10,219 bases of DNA from Porphyromonadaceae bacterium UBA4277 (GTDB lineage Bacteria > Bacteroidota > Bacteroidia > Bacteroidales > Muribaculaceae). Location: NCBI GenBank assembly GCA_002395965.1, contig DGVT01000085.1, forward strand, positions 230 through 10,448, given 5' to 3'. A program made the position numbers and the translations under genes. This document shows, one piece after another, positions 6,268 to 10,219 of the stretch. Each line of letters begins with the position of its first letter. The first letter of the stretch is position 1. A model generated the notes under the pieces. The model was not told where the DNA came from. It was given only the letters and a program-made list of their open reading frames with translations, and did no database searches.

Positions 6268-6300
6268 TTTTTTGATGTAAATCACTTTTTTCGTCAATTT

Positions 6301-6332
6301 TTTGCGTATTGAGCGAGCTGGAATTAACTTTG
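6301..6332 (+). promoter_or_regulatory. Consensus recO promoter
   Basis: TTTG (6301-6304), a 20-nt spacer, then TAACTTTG (6325-6332). This is a full match to the Bacteroidota promoter pattern and is divergent from the tRNA-Glu promoter, with 33 bases between the two -33 boxes. The start would be near 6338, giving recO a leader of about 40 nt. Confidence 0.8.
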
Positions 6333-6378
6333 CAAACTAAAACAGCACGCTTACTAACCTAACCACGACACACGAGAG

Positions 6379-7104
6379 ATGTACGAGAAATTGCGCGGCA
6401 TAGTGCTATCGACCATTAAATATAGCGACAAGCATAATATAGTCCACGTCTATACCGACGGGCGCGGCCGCATGGCCTTTGCTGTGCCACAGGGCAGCAC
6501 TCGTGGTGCGCGCATGCGCAATGCCATGCTCATGCCGCTGTCGGTCATCGACTTCGAGGCCCGCATAGTTGCCGGGTGTGACCTGGCCACCATGCACGAT
6601 TTGAGCCGTGCATGGCCTCTTGTGGATATCTACTGCAGTCCTGTGAAGGCTGCCTTGGCAATGTTTGTGGGCGAAGTGCTGTCGCATTCCATCCAGGAGC
6701 AGGAGAGTAACCGGCCGCTGTTTGCGTTTGTAGAGTCGGCGGTGATGGCGTTGGAGATGATGCAGCGTGGTGTGGCCAACTTCCACATTTGCTTCCTCTA
6801 CCACTTGGGCGCGCATTTAGGCATTCAGCCCGATGTGGGGTCGTACAGGAAAGGCTACTGGTTTGACATGGACGGTGGCATATTCGTCAAGTTTCCGTCG
6901 GGTGGGGGGCACGTCATGTCGCCCGACGAGGCCGAGGCCTTGCATCTTATCTCGCGCATGACTTTCTACAACTTGCATCTGTTTAAGTTCAACCGCGAGC
7001 AGCGCAATCGTGTGCTTGATGTCATGCTTGCCTATTATCGGCTTCACAACAGCACCTTGGGCACTCTGCGCTCGCCCGACATTCTCAAACAGCTATTCGT
7101 GTAA
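6379..7104 (+). CDS. recO: DNA recombination/repair protein RecO
   Basis: A 241-residue cytosolic protein of normal RecO length. The N-terminal part (1-80; YEKLRGIVLSTIKYSDKHNI) is the OB-fold that binds DNA and SSB. The rest is the helical RecO C-domain, with FLYHLGAHLGIQPD (139-152) and YWFDMDGG (160-167) in the family positions. RecO loads RecA on SSB-coated single strands and anneals DNA in the RecFOR pathway. The zinc-finger cysteines found near residues 150-180 in many RecO proteins are absent; as far as I know this is common in Bacteroidota, and it is not a sign of decay. The gene is divergent from the rpsT/tRNA unit and convergent with the OmpP1 gene. The start follows from the conserved N-terminus and the promoter position. 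Confidence 0.9.
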   Translation: MYEKLRGIVLSTIKYSDKHNIVHVYTDGRGRMAFAVPQGSTRGARMRNAMLMPLSVIDFEARIVAGCDLATMHDLSRAWPLVDIYCSPVKAALAMFVGEVLSHSIQEQESNRPLFAFVESAVMALEMMQRGVANFHICFLYHLGAHLGIQPDVGSYRKGYWFDMDGGIFVKFPSGGGHVMSPDEAEALHLISRMTFYNLHLFKFNREQRNRVLDVMLAYYRLHNSTLGTLRSPDILKQLFV

Positions 7105-7108
7105 AACA

Positions 7109-7183
7109 GACCAAGGCCCAAGAAGCCGCGCATGTGGATGTCGTCCAGCTTGGCCCTTGGGTCTTGGCTATTGGTTCTTGGTC
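7109..7183. repeat. Heptanucleotide tandem repeat with inverted copies, between convergent genes
   Basis: Five consecutive 7-base units of form CTTGGNN occupy 7149-7183: CTTGGCC, CTTGGGT, CTTGGCT, ATTGGTT (one changed base) and CTTGGTC. Two units in the opposite orientation, GACCAAG and GCCCAAG, sit at 7109-7122. The two arms can pair as an imperfect stem: about 14 pairs, one C-C mismatch, one bulged G and a 26-base loop. The element fills the 84-base gap between the recO stop and the OmpP1 stop. It could act as a two-way terminator, although no long T-run follows. It may also be a member of a dispersed repeat family; only a genome search can tell. Confidence 0.65.
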
Positions 7184-7188
7184 CTAAA

Positions 7189-8670
7189 TTAGAACTTGAA
7201 GTCAACTCCAATGCCGAACACCTTGTTGGTGCGGCTATACACGTCCTTGCCCGAGAGTGTGGTGTTGCAGTATCCCGGTGTGCCGGCAGGCACTTCCTTG
7301 GTGTAATCTTTATAGGTGGTCCAGAAGTAGCCGGCGTTGAGGCGAATCTTCTCGGTGATGTTTACGGCACCGCCGAAGCCTAACGAATAGCTGTCGCATG
7401 AGAACGAGGTGTGTGTCTGATAGTTGTCGCTCAGGCCATAGTCGGTGTTCTGGAAACCGCCGCTGATGGTGAATGTCTTGTTGATGTCCCATTCCACGCC
7501 TGCGAGAATCTCGTGAGTGCCATGGGTGAGGTACTTTTGCTTGTCGTTAGCCATCTCGGCATGCTTGTCGTCGTAGAAGTGGTATTCCAGGGCGGCGCGC
7601 AGTTTGTTGGGGATGATCTCGTAGCCGGCTGCTACATAGAGCACTGCCGGCAGGTCGCTTGGGGTGTTCACGCCATGGCCGTAGGCAGCTTTCATAGTAT
7701 TCTCCAGCTCTTCCGATGCCTGTCCCATTGCTGTAGCCTCCAGCTTCTTTGTGTCGTTCTCAATGCTCAGGTTGGTCTTGAATTCATACTTGGCGGCCAG
7801 GGTGAGTCCTGCCACCTTATAGTTAACGCTCAAAATGGGTGTCACACCCCATCCGGTCTGGTTGCAATCCAGTGCAATGTGTGTGAGTCCGCCTTCCTGG
7901 CTCAGGGCACCCACAGTGGGGAGGTAGGCAGCCTGCTGCTCGGGCGTGAGTGCAGCCATAGCCGCAATGGCACGCTGGCGCAGGGCGTCGCCGATGGTAG
8001 CATCCACATGTCCCACATAGTTTCCGTCGAAATAGTTCAGTCGCAGTCCGGCGAATGCGCTCCAGTGACTGTTGAATTGGTAGGCGGCACCCAGCTGGAA
8101 GCCGTAGATATACTGGCGACCCTTCATCGAAGAGTTGATGTTATACATGTCGGGCATAATGGCATCGGCGCCCACTATGTTCTTGAGCATTGGCTGAGTG
8201 GCAAGCAGGCTGCTCGTCTTGCTGTATATGCCTGCCATCACCTGTGAGTCGAACATGGGCAGGCCGCTCTCGAAGTTGCACTTTCCGCCGCCGCCGGTGA
8301 AGCCGAAGAATGCCGAGTAGGTCCACTTGTTGCGTTTGTAGGCGGCATAGAGGCTGGGGATGACCGGAGCCGAGGCCTTGCCCTCATATTTCTTAGTGTG
8401 GTCATCGGTGGGAAACAGCGGGAATGTGGCCAGCACATCGCGATGTTGCGAAGCACTCTGTATGTTGAGCGACAGCATCCACCCATCGTGGTTGAGGAAT
8501 GCCGTTCCGGCAGGGTTGCTGTAGATACCGTCAATCTCGTTGGTTGCGCCGCGCGCCATCATTCGCTGCCAGGCAATGCTTTGGTTTGTGTTGTGCAGCA
8601 GGCCGCCGGCCCATGCCGATGGGGCCGAAAGAGCGCAGGTTAAAAATAAAATGGTAGAAATCTTTTTCAT
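7189..8670 (-). CDS. OmpP1/FadL/TodX-family outer-membrane transport protein
   Basis: A 493-residue exported beta-barrel protein. Residues 1-21 are a signal peptide (MKK start, cut after AWA). The conserved FadL/OmpP1 feature GIYSNPAGTAFL (48-59) lies near the N-terminus, as in the family's hatch region. The rest alternates amphipathic strands rich in Tyr, Phe and Gly, and the last strand ends in Phe (VDFKF), the usual barrel-assembly signal. Family members carry hydrophobic compounds such as long-chain fatty acids or aromatic compounds across the outer membrane; the substrate here is unknown. Length is normal for Bacteroidota members (roughly 450-550). It is transcribed alone towards recO, with a promoter box at 8745-8752 and a leader of about 68 nt that includes part of an inverted repeat. 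Confidence 0.88.
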   Translation of the reverse strand: MKKISTILFLTCALSAPSAWAGGLLHNTNQSIAWQRMMARGATNEIDGIYSNPAGTAFLNHDGWMLSLNIQSASQHRDVLATFPLFPTDDHTKKYEGKASAPVIPSLYAAYKRNKWTYSAFFGFTGGGGKCNFESGLPMFDSQVMAGIYSKTSSLLATQPMLKNIVGADAIMPDMYNINSSMKGRQYIYGFQLGAAYQFNSHWSAFAGLRLNYFDGNYVGHVDATIGDALRQRAIAAMAALTPEQQAAYLPTVGALSQEGGLTHIALDCNQTGWGVTPILSVNYKVAGLTLAAKYEFKTNLSIENDTKKLEATAMGQASEELENTMKAAYGHGVNTPSDLPAVLYVAAGYEIIPNKLRAALEYHFYDDKHAEMANDKQKYLTHGTHEILAGVEWDINKTFTISGGFQNTDYGLSDNYQTHTSFSCDSYSLGFGGAVNITEKIRLNAGYFWTTYKDYTKEVPAGTPGYCNTTLSGKDVYSRTNKVFGIGVDFKF

Positions 8671-8709
8671 ATTCTTATTGTTTTTTCAGTTGTTACAATG
8701 TTCTGAGTC

Positions 8710-8745
8710 GCTCGTCTAAAAGACAACGTAACGATTTTGACGAGC
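8710..8745. repeat. 7-bp inverted repeat around the OmpP1 gene transcription start
   Basis: GCTCGTC (8710-8716) and GACGAGC (8739-8745) are perfectly complementary, 22 bases apart. The second half touches the -7 box and reaches the predicted start; the first half lies in the leader. A smaller GTCT/AGAC pair (8714-8724) is nested at the left. This arrangement fits a repressor operator, but the protein is unknown and chance cannot be excluded. Confidence 0.4.
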
Positions 8746-8752
8746 AAAATTA
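8745..8752 (-). promoter_or_regulatory. Probable -7 box of the OmpP1-family gene
   Basis: The minus strand reads TAATTTTG, matching TAnnTTTG, about 75 bases before the start codon. No TTTG lies at the standard upstream distance, so the -33 box is weak. That would fit a regulated promoter, especially with inverted repeats on both sides. Confidence 0.5.
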
Positions 8753-8796
8753 GGTCAAAAATAAGATTAAGTGTGCTAAAAGTCGAGAAAAACTTC

Positions 8797-8814
8797 CGTT
8801 TTCGCCTGAAAACG
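8797..8814. repeat. 7-bp hairpin CGTTTTC/GAAAACG
   Basis: A perfect inverted repeat with a 4-base loop (GCCT), in the OmpP1/lepB intergenic region upstream of both promoters. On the minus strand a T5 run follows after GAAG, so it loosely resembles a terminator, but no known transcript crosses it leftwards. A protein-binding site is the other option. Confidence 0.4.
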
Positions 8815-8824
8815 CAAATAAATT

Positions 8825-8859
8825 ACACTTGTTAACATTCTATTTTTGTTAACAGGTGT
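8825..8859. repeat. 12-bp inverted repeat with GTTAAC cores (candidate operator)
   Basis: ACACTTGTTAAC (8825-8836) and GTTAACAGGTGT (8848-8859) are complementary at 11 of 12 positions, and the twelfth is a T-G wobble. The spacer is 11 bases. The element sits between the divergent OmpP1 and lepB promoters, upstream of both and outside either predicted transcript, so a DNA-binding site is likelier than an RNA hairpin. The repeat centres are about 23 bases apart, roughly two helical turns. Confidence 0.5.
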
Positions 8860-8911
8860 TTACTGTGCATGTCGTCGGCATGTGCGTGCTCTTATATAAA
8901 ATTGTTAATTA

Positions 8912-8944
8912 TTGGCAGTGAATGAAATTAAAGTAGTACTTTTG
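8912..8944 (+). promoter_or_regulatory. Probable lepB promoter
   Basis: TACTTTTG (8937-8944) matches the -7 consensus. A partial -33 box, TTGG (8912-8915), lies 21 bases upstream. Transcription would start near 8950, giving a leader of about 25 nt to the ATG at 8975. Confidence 0.6.
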
Positions 8945-8974
8945 CGTTATTATTGCACAATCACAATTAATAGT

Positions 8975-10219
8975 ATGACAACAAGCGACAAAAAAGATAA
9001 AGAAAAAATTGAATATACCCCCCAGACCGGTACCCTTCGCGAACGCCTGAGCCGCGTCAAGCCCACCCGTTGGGCGCGATTTGGCATAGTGGCAGCAATC
9101 TATGTTGGGTGGACGGTGTGGATGGGCAACCCCTGGCTACTGCTGGCACTGCCACTGCTTGCCGACATCTACCTCACGCAATTCATCCCCTGGGGTGGCT
9201 GGAAAGGCTGGAAGCCCGGCATAGGCCGCACTATCATGAGCTGGGTGGATGCCATCGTGTATGCGCTGGTGCTGGTATATTTCCTGTTCCTGTTTGTGGG
9301 GCAGAACTATCAGATTCCGTCGTCGTCGCTCGAGAAAACGCTGCTCACGGGCGACTTCCTGTGGGTGAATAAGATCGTCTATGGGCCGCGCGTGCCCCAG
9401 ACGCCGCTACACTTCCCATTAGCTCAAAACACGCTGCCGTTTCTCAACTGCAAGAGCTATATCGACAACCCTCAACTTCAATATCACCGCTTGAAAGGCT
9501 TGCGCAGCATTGAGCGCGGCGACATCGTGGTGTTTAACTTCCCTGCAGGCGATACCGTGGCGGTGAAATGTCCTAATCCCGACTACTACACGCTGTGCTT
9601 TGAACGTGGACGTGATGCGGTGTGGAACAATCCCGAGATGTTCGGCGACGTGATCTATCGTCCTGTTGACCGGCGCGACAACTACGTGAAGCGTTGCCTG
9701 GGCCTGCCCGGCGAGCGGTTGAGTATCAAGGACGGTGTGGTGAGCATTAACGGCGCAGCCCTGCCGCAGCCCAAAAACGTGCAGTTCTTCTATCATGTGG
9801 TTACCGATGGCACGCCCATCAGCGAAGAGCTCTACGACCAGCTGGGCGTCAGCGTGGAGGATCGTCACATGCTCGAAGGCAGTCCGGCCGGACAGCTCGA
9901 CTACCTGCTTCCGCTCACCGGCGAGATGAAGAAGCAGTTGCAAGCCAACCCCTGGGTGAAGTTTGTTGAGCGCCTCAAGGCCGATGCGTCTGAGAGCGTG
10001 ATCACCTACCCGTTAGGCACCGACTATGGCTGGACGCATGAAAACTACGGTCCCGTCTGGATTCCTAAGAAGGGTGCAACCATCGCGCTCAACGAGAGGT
10101 CGCTGCCGCTTTACGAGCGTTGCATTAAGAACTACGAGGGCAACACTCTGGAGGTGAAAGGTGGTAAGATTTTTATTAATGGCAAGGAGTCCACGTCCTA
10201 TACCTTCAAGATGGACTAC
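8975..10219 (+). CDS. lepB: Signal peptidase I (LepB), C-terminus beyond window
   Basis: 415 codons are visible and the frame is open to the window end. This inner-membrane protease removes signal peptides from exported proteins, which here would include two of the GH25 enzymes and the OmpP1 protein. It has a short charged N-terminus, three hydrophobic segments (about 36-50, 52-70, 87-109) and then the S26 protease domain. The serine box is IPSSSLEKTL (114-123), with catalytic S118. Box D, NYVKRCLGLPGE (236-247), supplies the general-base K239. Leu replaces the Met of the usual PSGSM box, as in other Bacteroidota LepB proteins. The long insertion between the domain halves (about 260-380) is also typical of the phylum form of about 480 residues. 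The C-terminal GDxRDS-type box must lie past the window end. The start ATG follows an A/T-rich leader with no strong Shine-Dalgarno sequence. Confidence 0.93.
   Translation, partial: MTTSDKKDKEKIEYTPQTGTLRERLSRVKPTRWARFGIVAAIYVGWTVWMGNPWLLLALPLLADIYLTQFIPWGGWKGWKPGIGRTIMSWVDAIVYALVLVYFLFLFVGQNYQIPSSSLEKTLLTGDFLWVNKIVYGPRVPQTPLHFPLAQNTLPFLNCKSYIDNPQLQYHRLKGLRSIERGDIVVFNFPAGDTVAVKCPNPDYYTLCFERGRDAVWNNPEMFGDVIYRPVDRRDNYVKRCLGLPGERLSIKDGVVSINGAALPQPKNVQFFYHVVTDGTPISEELYDQLGVSVEDRHMLEGSPAGQLDYLLPLTGEMKKQLQANPWVKFVERLKADASESVITYPLGTDYGWTHENYGPVWIPKKGATIALNERSLPLYERCIKNYEGNTLEVKGGKIFINGKESTSYTFKMDY

Noticed and set aside
6379..7104. RecO as a decayed gene because the zinc-finger cysteines are missing
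   Set aside because: The rest of the protein is intact and of normal length, and loss of these cysteines appears to be common in Bacteroidota RecO.
7411..8247. Plus-strand open frame of 278 codons inside the OmpP1 gene
   Set aside because: The minus-strand frame has a signal peptide, the NPAG motif and a C-terminal Phe; the plus frame shows no family features or start signals.
8861..8890. Repeated GCATGT motifs (around 8867 and 8879)
   Set aside because: Two short imperfect copies that form no clear palindrome or spacing pattern; within chance expectation.

Overview
The window looks like a core-chromosome segment of a Bacteroidales bacterium, probably Muribaculaceae or Prevotellaceae (family level is inference). 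The evidence is threefold. LepB has the long Bacteroidota form with an IPSSSLEKTL serine box. Several promoters fit the Bacteroidota pattern TTTG, about 20 nt, TAnnTTTG. The rpsT/recO neighbourhood carries tRNA-Glu genes. Most starts lack a strong Shine-Dalgarno sequence, as is usual in this phylum.

Layout, left to right. Bases 1-63 are the leader of a leftward gene that lies outside the window; its promoter is at 66-97. A two-gene rightward unit follows: a short-form CstA-type transporter (245-1783) and, with a 4-base stop/start overlap, a YjjG-type HAD nucleotidase (1780-2502). Next come three tandem, paralogous GH25 lysozyme-like muramidases (2629-3936, 3977-4915, 4887-5621). All keep the catalytic Asp and Asp-x-Glu residues. 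The first is secreted with a long K/E/Q/R coiled-coil tail, the second is secreted with a very basic Lys-rich tail, and the third is a tail-less lipoprotein.

On the minus strand, a compact stable-RNA/ribosomal unit reads tRNA-Glu (6204-6133), rpsT (6092-5835), then an identical tRNA-Glu (5741-5670). It starts from a consensus promoter (6236-6267) and ends at a hairpin terminator (5637-5662). A second consensus promoter (6301-6332) fires divergently into recO (6379-7104). recO converges on an OmpP1/FadL-type outer-membrane protein gene (7189-8670, minus). The short gap between them holds a heptanucleotide tandem repeat with inverted copies. The OmpP1 gene and lepB (signal peptidase I, 8975 to beyond the window end) diverge from a 304-base region that holds two promoters and three inverted repeats.

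Most of the genes are housekeeping: carbon-starvation uptake, nucleotide clean-up, translation, recombination repair and protein export. The least ordinary element is the GH25 trio, which appears to send one catalytic fold to different places or binding partners in the envelope. No CRISPR array, transposase, phage gene or recognised defence system is visible.
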